Shown piece after piece: positions 44,879 through 56,400 of a stretch of DNA of 64,000 nt. This stretch comes from Bacteroidales bacterium. GTDB lineage: Bacteria; Bacteroidota; Bacteroidia; Bacteroidales; WCHB1-69. The stretch lies in assembly GCA_017438945.1 (NCBI GenBank), contig JAFRUI010000014.1:62001-126000 (forward strand), given 5' to 3'. A model generated the notes under the pieces. That model worked only from the letters and a program-made list of their open reading frames with translations. It made no database searches and was not told the DNA's origin. The first letter of the stretch is position 1. Every line of letters begins with the position of its first letter. The position numbers and the translations under genes were made by a program.

Positions 44879-47800
44879 ATGAAAAAATTTTTGTCCATAT
44901 TGATGGTGTGTTGTTGTGGATGGGCTTCTGCACAGAATTTCCCTTATCACGTGACGGTGACAACCGTTGCCGGACATTGTTACGACGATGCACACATCAT
45001 TTTCACCTTGTCAGATCATAACGGCAATGAAATCCAAATTGATCCTTTGACCCACAATGCGGTGGATATCACCCAATATCCTTTGTATAATGTCCAATAT
45101 CATTATCAAAATGTTTCCAGCGGTCTTGGGGTGCAGTATGATTATGACAATGACATTATGTTGACAGTAGGCACCTATTGCGTGGGGGTCAGAGCGAACA
45201 TTCCCGCGCAGGACGGGGGATATGTACTGGTGGACACCACCTTCTGTGATGTTCAGGTCACATCATTATATCAACACATGGAAGCTTCGGCACTGTTCAA
45301 TTTAGCCAGCAACAAGGATTGGTCGAACAGAGAGAAGTACGGATATCGGCCATCTTTCAGCTGCAAAGATATGGGCCGTATCCAGTTGCAGATTACCCAG
45401 GGAGCTTTCCCCTACGAAGTAATTATTCTCAATGAGCAACAGGACACTGTCCGGCATACCGTGTTCTATGATCGCATAAATAGTGGAACTAGCTATCTTT
45501 ATGCAGATTACCGTGACTATTACACGTTTGATAGTCTTGCCATAGGAACCTATTCCATTACCGTATCAGACTCGTGCGGATATGCGGTGCCGATATCATT
45601 TACCATCCCCGATGCAGACCCTGACGATTATACCGTGCTCGTAAACGTGAAGAACTATTCCTGTCCGGATGATAATGTGGTCCCATTTCTGCTTGAGATC
45701 GGCCACGCTCCGCAAAACAGCACGTTAATATGGTATGAGTATACACACGTCTATTTCGACAGTATCCTTCAATATCGTTTTATTAACCCGGGGAATGACA
45801 CCACGGAATGGAGAACTTTAAACGTCACTTCTTCCTATGATAGCTGGAACAGCATTGGCGACACGATGCCAAGCTATTGTTCCATCTTTAATGATACTGT
45901 CAAGGCGGAGGTCCGTGATCTGTGCAAGGACACGGTGTTTACATACACGTTCAAGTTCCTTCCCCAGTTTGATTTTTTTGACAGATTTGAGGAGGTTCAA
46001 AGCAGTGACTCCCTCATTCATGACACTTGTACTATACATCTTGTGTCAGGAATTAATACGCAGTCATACAGGATAGAAGGGGAAAAGGGTGCTATCTTTA
46101 GTCAGACAGGTTCCACGCTGCCTTGTTGGACAAATAGTTTCCGTGAGGTTCCATTCCGATTTTACAAATGCCCTCTAACGTATAGTATCTGGTCTATGCC
46201 GGATTCTATCTTGTTAGGACAGAGCCAATCGGATGAGTATTCGGGGCTGGGCACATGGGTGACATTCTACGTGGATACCATACTTCCCGTCCACATTTCG
46301 GTGACCGATTCCGCAGGTTGTGAAGTGTCCGCGAAGGATACTGTGCTAGTTTATCAGGCAGAGCCGGTAGATGATCTGTTATTTTGGTTCGAGTGTCATA
46401 ATGACCTCGACGATGACGAGAATAACCATTGTTGTGAGGATCGTTATTTGTGGATTCAGGAGCATGGAGTGGATGCCAATACTTTTCGTCGGAATATGAC
46501 GCTCCGTCTGATGGACAGTCCATTGAATGACCGGTTCAATTTTACGGCCATACGCCAAGATGGGGTGTGGACGGTAACGCCTGATAATCCTGACAACCAT
46601 ACCACCTACGTTGAATTTACCTATGGGGACGGTTGGCGGGCCACTGTCCGTGATTCGGTATGTTTGGCTCCAGGCCGTTATACCTTTGAAGTCTCCACAG
46701 ACTGCGGTGTGGATACAATTACTTACCAATGGATCGGCTATTATTGTGATTCTGTCCGGTTTACATCTGCCCCGCAATATGAAATAGAACAGGTCTGTGA
46801 CCATATTGTGGTCACACAAGTCTCTTCGGGCCTTGAGAATTACCTCTACACGATCGACCCTTCTGTCAGCAATGACGATCCTATTCGGGAGAATTGTTGG
46901 CATACCTGTTATAGCTGTACTCTTTCTGGTATTTCTGCTATCAAAGATGACCAGAACAGAAACGTGTTTGTCTTTTCGGTTCCGGGCACCTATATCATTG
47001 AAACATCGTCATATAATACTTTATTTTCTGAAATATACGACTATTTTGTTTCAGCCTGGTGTACTGAAACCCAATATCACTATGACACCATCACGGTTGC
47101 ACTTTCTTATCTTGATTTTGATATGGCAGCTGCCATATTATGTGACTCCTTGTCCACAACAGGAATAATAACCGCACATGCCATCAACGGAAATGCACCA
47201 TACACTTATACGATATATGACCAATGGAATGCCGCTGGCAATATCATCGCTTCCAATTCCTCAGGTTTTTTTGAAGGCGTATCTATGACGGAAGGACAAC
47301 AGTTCTCCGTAATGGTGACGGACTCATGCTCGACCAGCTTCTCTATCAACATTACGGCGGCGCTGCTCACACACGGGAACTTGCTGTGGGAAAAAGGCAG
47401 CCATGCGGGAATTCCCCACTGTGTGGGAGATACCGTTCATCTCGCCGCGTTGGCTTTCCCTCCGCCGGTATCCTATCAGTGGTCGGTGCCGAATGGATTA
47501 AGTGTCACTTCCCAGACGAATGAAATAGTTCTGTCCAATAACGTGGAAAGTGGCTGGTACAAGGTGGAAATTCTTAACAGTTTCTGCAGTTCTAGCATGC
47601 CGGACAGTGTTTACATCACCGTTCGGAATTTATTGCCCAAAACGGATACGATCTATTTGTGTGAGAACGATTCGCTGACCATTACCGCCCAACATACCCC
47701 TCCGTTCCTTTGGAATACCGGCGACACCACACAATCTATAACCGTTTCAAGTGAAGGAGATTATACGGTCTCTTTATCAGATGCTTATGGCTGCTACTAT

Positions 47801-50500
47801 GATTCAACCGTACATGTGATTTTGATTCCTTCCATTCCGGTCACCTCCCTTTTTGTTACTGTTTTGGAGAATGAATTGCCGTACACGATTAATGACAGCA
47901 GTTATCAGGCGGAAGGCAGTTACACGCAAACGTTGACCAGTGCCATGGGCTGTGACAGTGTTCTGACCATCGAGCTGACGGTTTTGTACAACATTAATGA
48001 TCAGCTTGACAGTACAATTTGTGAGAACGAGCTGCCTTTCTTGTGGAATGACAGTCTGTTTACAGAGATGGGCACCAAAACCACCGTCATTCCCGCCAGC
48101 AACGGAGTGGACAGCATCATTTCCATGAACTTGTACACCAGGCCGCTGCCTTCAGCCCAAATCTCCGGCACGTCCCTATTATGTACAGATTCTTCCGGCA
48201 CTGTTTCCGCTGACAGCGCGGTGACATATCTATGGAGTAGCGGTGACACCACCCAGTCCATCATGGTGAATGCCTCCGGGCTCTATTCCGTGACCGTGAC
48301 AGATGAATATGGCTGTATTAATTCCGCTACACATAAGATTATCAACTTGATTGTCAACCCGATAGAAACAATCCAAATTCCTGCTCTGTGTGCAGGTGGC
48401 AGTGATACGATTTTGGTGGGAAGTAACCAGGGATCCCACATTCTTATCGGACAATACGATTCTATTCCTTTTTTGAGCGACGAGATCATTCAATCGGACA
48501 ATATTTTTACTGCCAGCACAGAAGTGGCATCTGTTGAGGTGGATAATCCGTGGGCTGTGAATGTAGGTGACACCTCGTTTGTCATTTCCATCCCTGAAGA
48601 CCTCCCTCATGACACGACAATTACATGTGTTATACATTTGCATAATGCGTTCGGGTGCAGTTATGATACGACCATTACCGTTATTGGGTATAGCCACAGC
48701 CAGTTCGAGTTTGACACGACTGTGTGCGACTCGTTCACATGGAACGGGGTTGATTATACGGCCAGCGGACAATATACGCAAACACTTGTCAATGAAAAGG
48801 GTTGTGACAGTGTTGTTACAATGAATTTGACAGTTTTTTACAGCAGCGTTTTGAACGACACGTTAGTGTTGGTTCAGAACCAGCTCCCCTACTATTTTGC
48901 ACCGACGGATACCACATTCGGGATGAATTCTGCCTCTGCCTTTTCGTTCAGTTACTGGCGTACGGGCAATCAGGGCTGCGACACCTTGTGCAATCAGACC
49001 GTCATTGTTTATCAGAACACGCAGCACACGGTAGATACCACAGTATGTGCGTCCGAATTGCCTTTCACTTGGCATGGACATATCTTTACGGAAGCAGGAT
49101 CCTATACGGACACGCTACTTTCGGCTAACGGCAGTGATAGCGTGTGCATCTATATGCTGTCTGTTGATTTAGTTACTGCGGCGATCAATAGTCCTACCCA
49201 TATCGTTTGCTATGGTGCCTCCACAGGTGCCGCTTCTGCTACTGTGACGGGAGGTGCCGTTCCGTTGGAGTATGTGTGGACAAATGCTTTGGGCACGACG
49301 GTATCAACAACTGTGCAAATCAGCAACCAGCCTGCCGATTTTTACACGTTCATCGTTACGGACCAGCTCGGATGTTCTGCCGCAGACACGGTCACGTTGC
49401 TGGCTCTTAGCGGGGAGTTGACGCCTGGGAGTATTACAGATAATCAGGAAGTGTGTGAGGGGGATATGCTGATGGACTTTTCGGGAACAGTTGCTTCGGG
49501 TGGCGACAATAGTATCTATCAATGGCAGGTTTCCACCGATAATGCGGATTGGGATGCGGCCCCCGGAACCAATAATGGACAGAATTACAGCTATCCGTTG
49601 CCGGTATCCAATAGTTTCGCTTTGCGGAGGGCTTGGATTAGCCAAAGTTGTGGAACCGAGTACAGTAATACCGTAACCGTAACGGTGGGATTTAACACTA
49701 TAGATACGATTATTGCACAGGTTTGCCAGAACACTCCTTACATGGAATTCGGATTCGATATTTCAGCAGAGGAGACCGTTGAACCGGGAACATATACTTT
49801 TGAAAAGCATTATCCTGTCGGAATTTGTGACAGCATTATCGTCTTGATGCTGACCGTAAATGCCACTTCATTTACGGAGTTGATGATGGAATCGTGTGGA
49901 AGTTTTTCTTGGAATGGTATAACGTACTATGAACCTGGTAATTATGAGCAAACACTTGAGAATGCCACCGGTTGTGACAGTCTGGTGCAGTTGCAGCTTT
50001 CGCTTATTGACACTGGAGTGGAGATTGTTCCGTTGACGGAGGATTTTTGTGAAGAGATGTCTGCAGAACTGTCAGTGATAACAGAACTTGCAGATTATGT
50101 GTGGAATACGGGCGAAGAAATGCCTACCATCACCGTCACGGTTCCAGGGACATACAGTGTGACTGCCTCGCAGGGAGATTGCAGGAACAGTGCCAGCTAC
50201 ACCATCAACCCGTGTGAACTACATGTGTCTCTGCCCAACGCGATCACCCCCTCCCGAAATGACGGTCACAACGACTGGTTTGCGATTCCCACCGAAACGC
50301 AGGCCATCATGCACACCTTTGAGATCAGGATATTTAACCGTTGGGGCGAACAGATTTTCTATTCCACGGACAAGAATTTCCAATGGAAAGGAGAATCTAA
50401 GGGGAAAATCTTTTACAATACGGTATATACTTACATCATCCGTTATACGGATGCCAATGGAAAGCCTTACTATGTGACGGGTAGTGTGACGGTCCTTTGA
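44879..50500 (+). CDS. Giant secreted adhesin-like protein with T9SS type B (gliding-associated) C-terminal domain
   Basis: The 1873-residue protein has a signal peptide ending near ASAQ. The first half is beta-rich with many Cys and no clear family. From about 47850 to 50010 a loosely repeated module recurs six times, with the plan C..LPF.WNG..FT..GSYTQTL....GCDSV..L.LTV, like the repeats of large Bacteroidota surface proteins. The last 85 residues are the gliding-motility-associated CTD: LPNAITPSRNDGHNDWF, IFNRWGEQIFYS and NTVYTYIIRYTDANGK. This is the type B signal for secretion and cell-surface attachment by the type IX system. It stands alone with its own promoter. Confidence 0.9.
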   Translation: MKKFLSILMVCCCGWASAQNFPYHVTVTTVAGHCYDDAHIIFTLSDHNGNEIQIDPLTHNAVDITQYPLYNVQYHYQNVSSGLGVQYDYDNDIMLTVGTYCVGVRANIPAQDGGYVLVDTTFCDVQVTSLYQHMEASALFNLASNKDWSNREKYGYRPSFSCKDMGRIQLQITQGAFPYEVIILNEQQDTVRHTVFYDRINSGTSYLYADYRDYYTFDSLAIGTYSITVSDSCGYAVPISFTIPDADPDDYTVLVNVKNYSCPDDNVVPFLLEIGHAPQNSTLIWYEYTHVYFDSILQYRFINPGNDTTEWRTLNVTSSYDSWNSIGDTMPSYCSIFNDTVKAEVRDLCKDTVFTYTFKFLPQFDFFDRFEEVQSSDSLIHDTCTIHLVSGINTQSYRIEGEKGAIFSQTGSTLPCWTNSFREVPFRFYKCPLTYSIWSMPDSILLGQSQSDEYSGLGTWVTFYVDTILPVHISVTDSAGCEVSAKDTVLVYQAEPVDDLLFWFECHNDLDDDENNHCCEDRYLWIQEHGVDANTFRRNMTLRLMDSPLNDRFNFTAIRQDGVWTVTPDNPDNHTTYVEFTYGDGWRATVRDSVCLAPGRYTFEVSTDCGVDTITYQWIGYYCDSVRFTSAPQYEIEQVCDHIVVTQVSSGLENYLYTIDPSVSNDDPIRENCWHTCYSCTLSGISAIKDDQNRNVFVFSVPGTYIIETSSYNTLFSEIYDYFVSAWCTETQYHYDTITVALSYLDFDMAAAILCDSLSTTGIITAHAINGNAPYTYTIYDQWNAAGNIIASNSSGFFEGVSMTEGQQFSVMVTDSCSTSFSINITAALLTHGNLLWEKGSHAGIPHCVGDTVHLAALAFPPPVSYQWSVPNGLSVTSQTNEIVLSNNVESGWYKVEILNSFCSSSMPDSVYITVRNLLPKTDTIYLCENDSLTITAQHTPPFLWNTGDTTQSITVSSEGDYTVSLSDAYGCYYDSTVHVILIPSIPVTSLFVTVLENELPYTINDSSYQAEGSYTQTLTSAMGCDSVLTIELTVLYNINDQLDSTICENELPFLWNDSLFTEMGTKTTVIPASNGVDSIISMNLYTRPLPSAQISGTSLLCTDSSGTVSADSAVTYLWSSGDTTQSIMVNASGLYSVTVTDEYGCINSATHKIINLIVNPIETIQIPALCAGGSDTILVGSNQGSHILIGQYDSIPFLSDEIIQSDNIFTASTEVASVEVDNPWAVNVGDTSFVISIPEDLPHDTTITCVIHLHNAFGCSYDTTITVIGYSHSQFEFDTTVCDSFTWNGVDYTASGQYTQTLVNEKGCDSVVTMNLTVFYSSVLNDTLVLVQNQLPYYFAPTDTTFGMNSASAFSFSYWRTGNQGCDTLCNQTVIVYQNTQHTVDTTVCASELPFTWHGHIFTEAGSYTDTLLSANGSDSVCIYMLSVDLVTAAINSPTHIVCYGASTGAASATVTGGAVPLEYVWTNALGTTVSTTVQISNQPADFYTFIVTDQLGCSAADTVTLLALSGELTPGSITDNQEVCEGDMLMDFSGTVASGGDNSIYQWQVSTDNADWDAAPGTNNGQNYSYPLPVSNSFALRRAWISQSCGTEYSNTVTVTVGFNTIDTIIAQVCQNTPYMEFGFDISAEETVEPGTYTFEKHYPVGICDSIIVLMLTVNATSFTELMMESCGSFSWNGITYYEPGNYEQTLENATGCDSLVQLQLSLIDTGVEIVPLTEDFCEEMSAELSVITELADYVWNTGEEMPTITVTVPGTYSVTASQGDCRNSASYTINPCELHVSLPNAITPSRNDGHNDWFAIPTETQAIMHTFEIRIFNRWGEQIFYSTDKNFQWKGESKGKIFYNTVYTYIIRYTDANGKPYYVTGSVTVL

Positions 50501-50503
50501 GCC

Positions 50504-51445
50504 CTACTCCGTCGGCAACGCCTTGAAGCCCTGACCCATGATTTCCGCACTGTCGATGATGTTCACAAAAGCGGTGGGGTCGATATGGTGCAGGTTGTTT
50601 TTCAGTTTGACGAGGTCGGCGCGTTCCAAGGAAACGTAAATCATGCTGCGCTCGGTGCCAGCGTAGAGCCCCTGTCCGAGGAACAAGGTGCCGCCGCGCT
50701 TGAGGTCATTGAGGATGTACCCGCGCATGGCCTCCACATTGTTGGTCACAATATAGACGGTCTTGTAGGTCTTCATGCCCTCCACGATGAGGTCGATGAT
50801 CTTACCTTCGATGTAAATCAGAATGATGGAATAGATGGGCAGACGAATCTGCTTGAAGGCAATCAAAGTGGTGAGGGTGATGACGGAATCGACGATCATC
50901 ACCAAAGTGCCGAGGGAGATTTTCGTGTATTTGTGGATGATCATGGAGATGATGTCGCTACCGCCGGAAGTGGCTCCTGATTTGAAAATCAGTCCGATAG
51001 CGATACCATAGATAATGCCGGCCACAACGGTGTTCAGGAAGTAGTCGGGCATGAAGAAGAGTTCGCTGTGAGGAATCTGCACCATATTGGGTGTGCTGGC
51101 AGCTTCCACGATACCTTCGTGGATGACGGGGTTATATCCCCAGAAAGTCTCTATCACCCAAGTGAATGCAAAAATCAGGATGGTGGAGAGCACCGTCTTG
51201 AAACCGAATTTCGGACCAAGAATCCAAGTGCCGATGAGGAGCAGCGGGATGTCCATGCAGATGGCGTAGTAACTGATTTTCCAAGGCCATACGGTGTTCA
51301 GCACATTGGAAAGACCATAGGTTCCGCCGGGCGCCAAGAGGTAGGGGTTGACAAACATCACGTCGCCGACAGCAAAAAGGAAACTGCCTACAATTAACAT
51401 CAAGTATGCGATAATCTGCTCTTTAACGTTGTTTTTCTGCTCCAT
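50504..51445 (-). CDS. YitT family membrane protein (DUF2179)
   Basis: The 313-residue protein has five to six membrane segments with the YitT signatures LLAPGGTYGLSNVLN and SGATSGGSDIISMII. The C-terminal DUF2179 domain follows, with YIVTNNVEAMRGYILNDLKRGGT and MIYVSLERADLVKLK. Function of the family is not established. Its stop lies 3 bp from the convergent adhesin stop. -7 box at 51468-51475. Confidence 0.9.
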   Translation of the reverse strand: MEQKNNVKEQIIAYLMLIVGSFLFAVGDVMFVNPYLLAPGGTYGLSNVLNTVWPWKISYYAICMDIPLLLIGTWILGPKFGFKTVLSTILIFAFTWVIETFWGYNPVIHEGIVEAASTPNMVQIPHSELFFMPDYFLNTVVAGIIYGIAIGLIFKSGATSGGSDIISMIIHKYTKISLGTLVMIVDSVITLTTLIAFKQIRLPIYSIILIYIEGKIIDLIVEGMKTYKTVYIVTNNVEAMRGYILNDLKRGGTLFLGQGLYAGTERSMIYVSLERADLVKLKNNLHHIDPTAFVNIIDSAEIMGQGFKALPTE

Positions 51446-51467
51446 TTTTCTCGATTTTTTGCGGCGG

Positions 51468-51475
51468 CAAAGATA
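51468..51475 (-). promoter_or_regulatory. Promoter -7 box of the YitT gene
   Basis: TATCTTTG on the minus strand, 22 bp upstream of the start. Confidence 0.65.
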
Positions 51476-51551
51476 CTATTTTTCGGCAATTAGCTGTTAG
51501 ATGTTGGCCATTGTATAGGAGGTTTCTTATTGCATTATTCAAAAACTTTTA

Positions 51552-51559
51552 TATTTTTG
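51552..51559 (+). promoter_or_regulatory. Promoter -7 box of the glycosyltransferase unit
   Basis: TATTTTTG, 25 bp before the ATG at 51585. Confidence 0.6.
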
Positions 51560-51584
51560 CCGTTTAAATGAATTTTTCAGAAAT

Positions 51585-52595
51585 ATGTCGAAATTAGCAG
51601 TTGTCATTCTGAACTGGAACGGAAGGAAGTTTTTGGAGCAGTTCTTGCCCATTTTGCTGAAAACGCTCCCTGATTATGCGGAGGCGGTGGTGTGCGACAA
51701 TGCTTCCACGGATGACTCTGTTGTCTTCATGCAGGAACATTTTCCGCAAGTTCGACTGCTCTTGAACGAGCGCAACGAAGGGTTCGCCCGAGGCTATAAC
51801 CTTGCCCTTGAGCGTGTTGAGGCCAAATATTACTGTCTGCTCAATTCCGACATCGAAGTAACCGATGGCTGGATTGAACCTGTGATAGAGCAGATGGACG
51901 CCAACGAGAAGATCGCGGCGGTACAGCCCAAGCTGCTGTCATACTATCGTCGCGACGAGTTTGAATATGCGGGCGCAAGTGGCGGTTACATAGACAAATA
52001 CGGTTATCCATTCTGTCGCGGACGCTTGTTCGGCAATGTGGAGAAAGACCACGGCCAGTATGACACGGTGGCGGATGTCTTTTGGGCCACGGGTGCGGCC
52101 ATGTTCGTCCGCAGCGATGTCTATCGCACCATGGGCGGGTTGGACGACGACTTTTTCGCCCACATGGAGGAGATCGATTTTTGTTGGCGCATCAAGAATC
52201 TGGGCTACAAGATCAAAGTGAACCCGGCTTCGGTGGTTTATCACATCGGCGGGGGCACGCTGCCCAAGAACAACCCCATGAAAACCTTCTTGAACTTCCG
52301 GAACAGTCTTTATCTGCTGATCAAAAACCTCCCGGATGAGCGGCTGAGGCCGACACTCATCCTCCGTTTCTTCCTTGACCAAGTGGCGGCTTTTTCCTTT
52401 TTGGCACAAGGACATGTCCGGGATTTTGCCGCAGTTTACAAAGCTATTTTCACCTTCGCCCGCACGTACAAGCAGTTTCAGGTCAAGCGGAACACCTTGC
52501 CGAAACTGGCCTTCCAGGATTGCTACCCTGAGTCGGTCGTGAAACTTCATTATCTGAAAAGAAAGAGAATTTTTAACGGAAAAACCTTTGAGTAA
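51585..52595 (+). CDS. Family 2 glycosyltransferase
   Basis: The 336-residue protein has a GT-A fold with VVILNWNGRKFLEQFL at the start, CDNASTDDS for nucleotide-sugar binding, the metal motif LLNSDIEV (DxD-like), and FFAHMEEIDFCWRIKNLGY near the catalytic base, as in rhamnosyl- and galactofuranosyl-transferases. A C-terminal part with hydrophobic helices may touch the membrane. Acceptor and sugar are unknown. The steroid-reductase-like gene follows after 9 bp. Confidence 0.92.
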   Translation: MSKLAVVILNWNGRKFLEQFLPILLKTLPDYAEAVVCDNASTDDSVVFMQEHFPQVRLLLNERNEGFARGYNLALERVEAKYYCLLNSDIEVTDGWIEPVIEQMDANEKIAAVQPKLLSYYRRDEFEYAGASGGYIDKYGYPFCRGRLFGNVEKDHGQYDTVADVFWATGAAMFVRSDVYRTMGGLDDDFFAHMEEIDFCWRIKNLGYKIKVNPASVVYHIGGGTLPKNNPMKTFLNFRNSLYLLIKNLPDERLRPTLILRFFLDQVAAFSFLAQGHVRDFAAVYKAIFTFARTYKQFQVKRNTLPKLAFQDCYPESVVKLHYLKRKRIFNGKTFE

Positions 52596-52604
52596 TATCA
52601 TAAT

Positions 52605-53393
52605 ATGGAATGCTTTGCTCAGTTTTATCATTATTTGCTTCCCGTGATGACCATATTGGGGGTGATTGTATTCGTTACGCTGCAGTTTGTCACACCTGCT
52701 TATGGCATGACCTTCAATAACCGTTGGGGGGTCTCGGTGCGCAGCAATTTGGGCTGGTTCATCATGGAATGCCCCGTCTTTTTCACCATGCTGGTGTTGT
52801 ATTTCATCTCATTGGGACTTAATGTGAAGCCGTTTAATGTGGTGACTTGTGTGATGTTCATCTTTTTCGAGTTCCACTATTTCCAGCGGTCGTTCATATT
52901 TCCGCTGCTGATGAAGGGACAGAGCAAAATGCCGTTGTCCATTATCATCACTGGAGCGACGTTCAACACGTTCAACGCCATCATGCAGGGCGGTTGGCTC
53001 TTTTTCTTCTCGCCAGAGGATGCTTATCCCATTAGCTGGTTCTGGTCGCCGCAGTTTGTTTTCGGCACGGCACTCTTCCTGTTCGGCATGGTGGTCAACA
53101 TCTATGCTGACCGCGTGATCCGCGATTTGCGCACCGATGTTACCGACAACAACTATTACCTCCCTCACGGCTGGATGTTCCGTAAGATCAGCTCCGCCAA
53201 TTATTTCGGGGAGATTCTGGAGTGGGCCGGTTTCGCCATCCTTACCTGGTCGGTGTCGGGTGCGGTGTTCCTGCTGTGGAGTTTCGCCAACATCGTGCCG
53301 CGCTCCAAAGCCGTCTATGCCCGCTACACGCAGTTCTTCGGTGAGGAGTTCACTTCGCTGAAGCGCTATAAGATTTTCCCGTACATTTATTAG
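52605..53393 (+). CDS. Steroid 5-alpha-reductase (3-oxo-5-alpha-steroid 4-dehydrogenase) family membrane protein
   Basis: The 262-residue integral membrane protein has six to seven helices and the C-terminal NADPH signature of this family: YYLPHGWMFRKISSANYFGEILEWAGFA and LKRYKIFPYIY. Bacterial members reduce double bonds of lipids or steroids. In the gut this family can act on host steroids, but the sequence alone does not tell. The last 45 bp are repeated at 57455-57499, beyond the adhesin gene. Confidence 0.88.
   Translation: MECFAQFYHYLLPVMTILGVIVFVTLQFVTPAYGMTFNNRWGVSVRSNLGWFIMECPVFFTMLVLYFISLGLNVKPFNVVTCVMFIFFEFHYFQRSFIFPLLMKGQSKMPLSIIITGATFNTFNAIMQGGWLFFFSPEDAYPISWFWSPQFVFGTALFLFGMVVNIYADRVIRDLRTDVTDNNYYLPHGWMFRKISSANYFGEILEWAGFAILTWSVSGAVFLLWSFANIVPRSKAVYARYTQFFGEEFTSLKRYKIFPYIY
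53348..53392 (+). repeat. 45-bp direct repeat, copy 1 (3' end of the reductase gene)
   Basis: Starts GTTCACTTCGCTGAAGCGCT and ends CATTTATTA. The same sequence with two mismatches occurs at 57455-57499. Together they bracket the 4.1-kb adhesin segment. Confidence 0.9.
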
Positions 53394-53444
53394 TGGCTTA
53401 ACTCGTCATATTAGTTGTAATTAAGAACAAACAATAGATAGATT

Positions 53445-56400
53445 ATGTTCAAGAGGACAAGATTATTTGTTGTGGGTTTTGTGTTGCTGATGGCAATGCA
53501 TCATACGATGAATGCACAAGGCCAGACAGCGGACACTGCCTTGTTGCCTTATTATTGCGGTTTTGAGGACACTACGGATAATGTTCATTGGCATTTTTAT
53601 AGCCAGGTGATCAACAAATGGGTGGTGGGCTCGGCCACAGCGGCATCAGGAACACACTCCATGTATGTTTCCAACAATGGAGGCGCTTCCAATGCCTATT
53701 CCGGTTCCAATACTTATTCGGCCTGGGCTTATCGCGACTTTTACTTAAACCCTCAGGACAAAGCTTATAAGCTCTATTTCGATTTCAAGGGAATGGGGGA
53801 TTCGTGGATGGATAATATGAGTGTGTTTCTTGGACCACCGGTAGATTATTTTGGAGATATGCCATCCGGCAGTATCCAGTTGTTCAACGCATTGAATAAT
53901 ATCTCTTCTTGGACTACCTTTTCCCATTTGATTGACAGCACTCATTCCGGAGTGCAACGGCTCTATTTTAAATGGAATAACGACTATTGGGATATAAACA
54001 ATCCGCCCGCTGCCATTGACAATATCGTTTTTGAAGGAACTACTTGTTTGGCCAATGTGACCAATATGACGGCCTGTCCTGCCGACACGGTGGTGTTTTT
54101 GACATGGACTTCTCCTGATGTTGAATCTTATACGATTGAGTATAAGAGCGTTACGGATTCTGTATATACGGTATTGAATGTTTCTGCTTCTTCTTCCCTC
54201 ATCGGGAATTTGCTTCCCTCTACGGAGTATATGTGGCGGGTAAGAGCGAACTGTTCTGCAACAGAACAAGGATTTTTTTCCGAAGTGAACACGTTTACCA
54301 CCGCTGCCTCTGTTGCGCACTTGCCATACAGTTGCAGTTTCGAGAATCCTGCGGAGAATGCCGAATGGATGCTTTCCAATCAGAATTATACCAACAAATG
54401 GCATATTGGGGAAGCGGTGAGCAACGATGGCTCCCATTCGTTGTATGTGTCGAATAACAATGGCGTTTCCAATTCCTATACGGTCAATTCCTCGTCGGTG
54501 GTTTGGGCCTGTCGCGATTTCGTGTTTCCTGGAGATGTCGCATCTTACCAGATCTCTTTCGATATCAGATCATACGGTGAAATTTATAACAATCACCCCT
54601 ATGATTATGTCAAGGTGTTTGTGGGTCCGCCTTCCACACAACCTCTTCCGACGGGTAATAATGATGTCCCCCCTTTGGCCACCCAACTTGGCGCGGTATT
54701 CCAACTGGATTCCATTTGGCATAATGTCGTTTTCACGCTAGACTCCACCCATAGTGGACCGCAGCGTCTCTATTTCTTATGGAGAAATGATGACTATTTC
54801 GGGACCAATCCGCCTGGTGCTGTGGACAATATCCAAATCACCACCTCTGATTGCCCTATACCCGCTCAGTTGGCTGCTGTCAACATTCTTGACGATGTGG
54901 CCACTCTGACGTGGGAGTCGGATGCCCCAACCTTTGTTCTTGCATATAAGTTGCAGGAAGACAGTGCTTTTACGGAAGTTGTTCTGACCGAAACGTCATA
55001 CTCGATGACGGGATTGATGCCTGATGCCGTTTATGAGTGGAAGATAAAAGCCCTGTGTTCGAATGAAGAGCAGAGCTTCTGGAGCTATCTGCAATCCTTT
55101 CAGACGTTGTCGTTTTTAGGTCGGATTCCTTACGAAAACGGTTTTGAGGATCCGGATGAGAACAGCTATTGGAAGGTGATAAACTATTATGGCAATAATC
55201 ATTGGTGCATTGGTACTGCAACACATAAGACGGGTACACATTCTATGTACGTTTCCAATAATGACGGTGTCAGCTATACATACACGAATTCAAGCGTGAG
55301 CTATAGCTGGGCCTATCGGGATTTCTATTTTGATCCGGATTATTCCAGTTTTGACCTCTCGTTTGACTATAAAGTGAAAGGGGGTGCCGGTTTTGCCGGG
55401 ATGAGGGTGTTTGTCGGGCCTCCCACCACTCCGGTTGACTATTCGGTGCCAGCAGGGGCGGTGCAGCTTGGCAACAGTATGTATGGGCATGCATCGTGGA
55501 CTCATTTCAGCTATACGCTGGATGCCACTTTCCAAGGGGTGCAGCGTCTCTATTTTTTGTGGGCTAACGAATGGAGTGTCGGGGATAATCCGCCCGCGGC
55601 TGTTGACAATGTGACTCTTGAGGGACCTCATTGCGGGGTGCCGGTGCACATTGCGGTGGATTCCGTGACGGCACATGACATTTCGGTGCATTTCACGCCG
55701 GCCTCCATCCATGACAGCGTTTGGGAAGCAGCGGTTGTGACGGCAGGTACGCCCATCGCCCAGGCACAGCTGATTACAATTACGGACACGGTTTATACTT
55801 TCCAGAATTTGCAGAACAACACGACTTACGACATCTACCTCCGCACTTCTTGTGGAAATGGAGAGAGCAGCTATTGGTCGCAGGCCGTTACACAGCGCAC
55901 CGATTGCGGCTATATTTACTCCTTGCCTTATACCGACAATTTTGACACTTACGGATCGGAGAACTACCCGTGGTGCTGGTATCGGTTGACCACCACGTCA
56001 GGCACATACCCTTATTTGGACTTGCATCAGCCAAACCATTATGATGCGACTTACAGTACGCCCGGCATGTTGCTGTTCAGCGCGCCGGCAGGAACTTACA
56101 ATATCGCGGTTATGCCTGAAATGGACCGCACTATTCCCATGAACGAGTTACTGGTTTCCTTCCAATACAGAGCTTATGATCCGGATGACCGCTTTGAGGT
56201 GGGAGTGATGAGCGATCCTCTGGACGCTTCCACTTTCGTTCCAATGGATACAGTGTGGTTAGACTATTATCAGGTAGAACATTGGACCGAGAAGAAGGTG
56301 ACTTTGTCGGGGTATTCCGGTGATGGACACTTCATCGCATTCAAGCATTACTCTAACACCCAGACTCACGCTTATTTAGACAATGTCCGTGTGGAAGCCA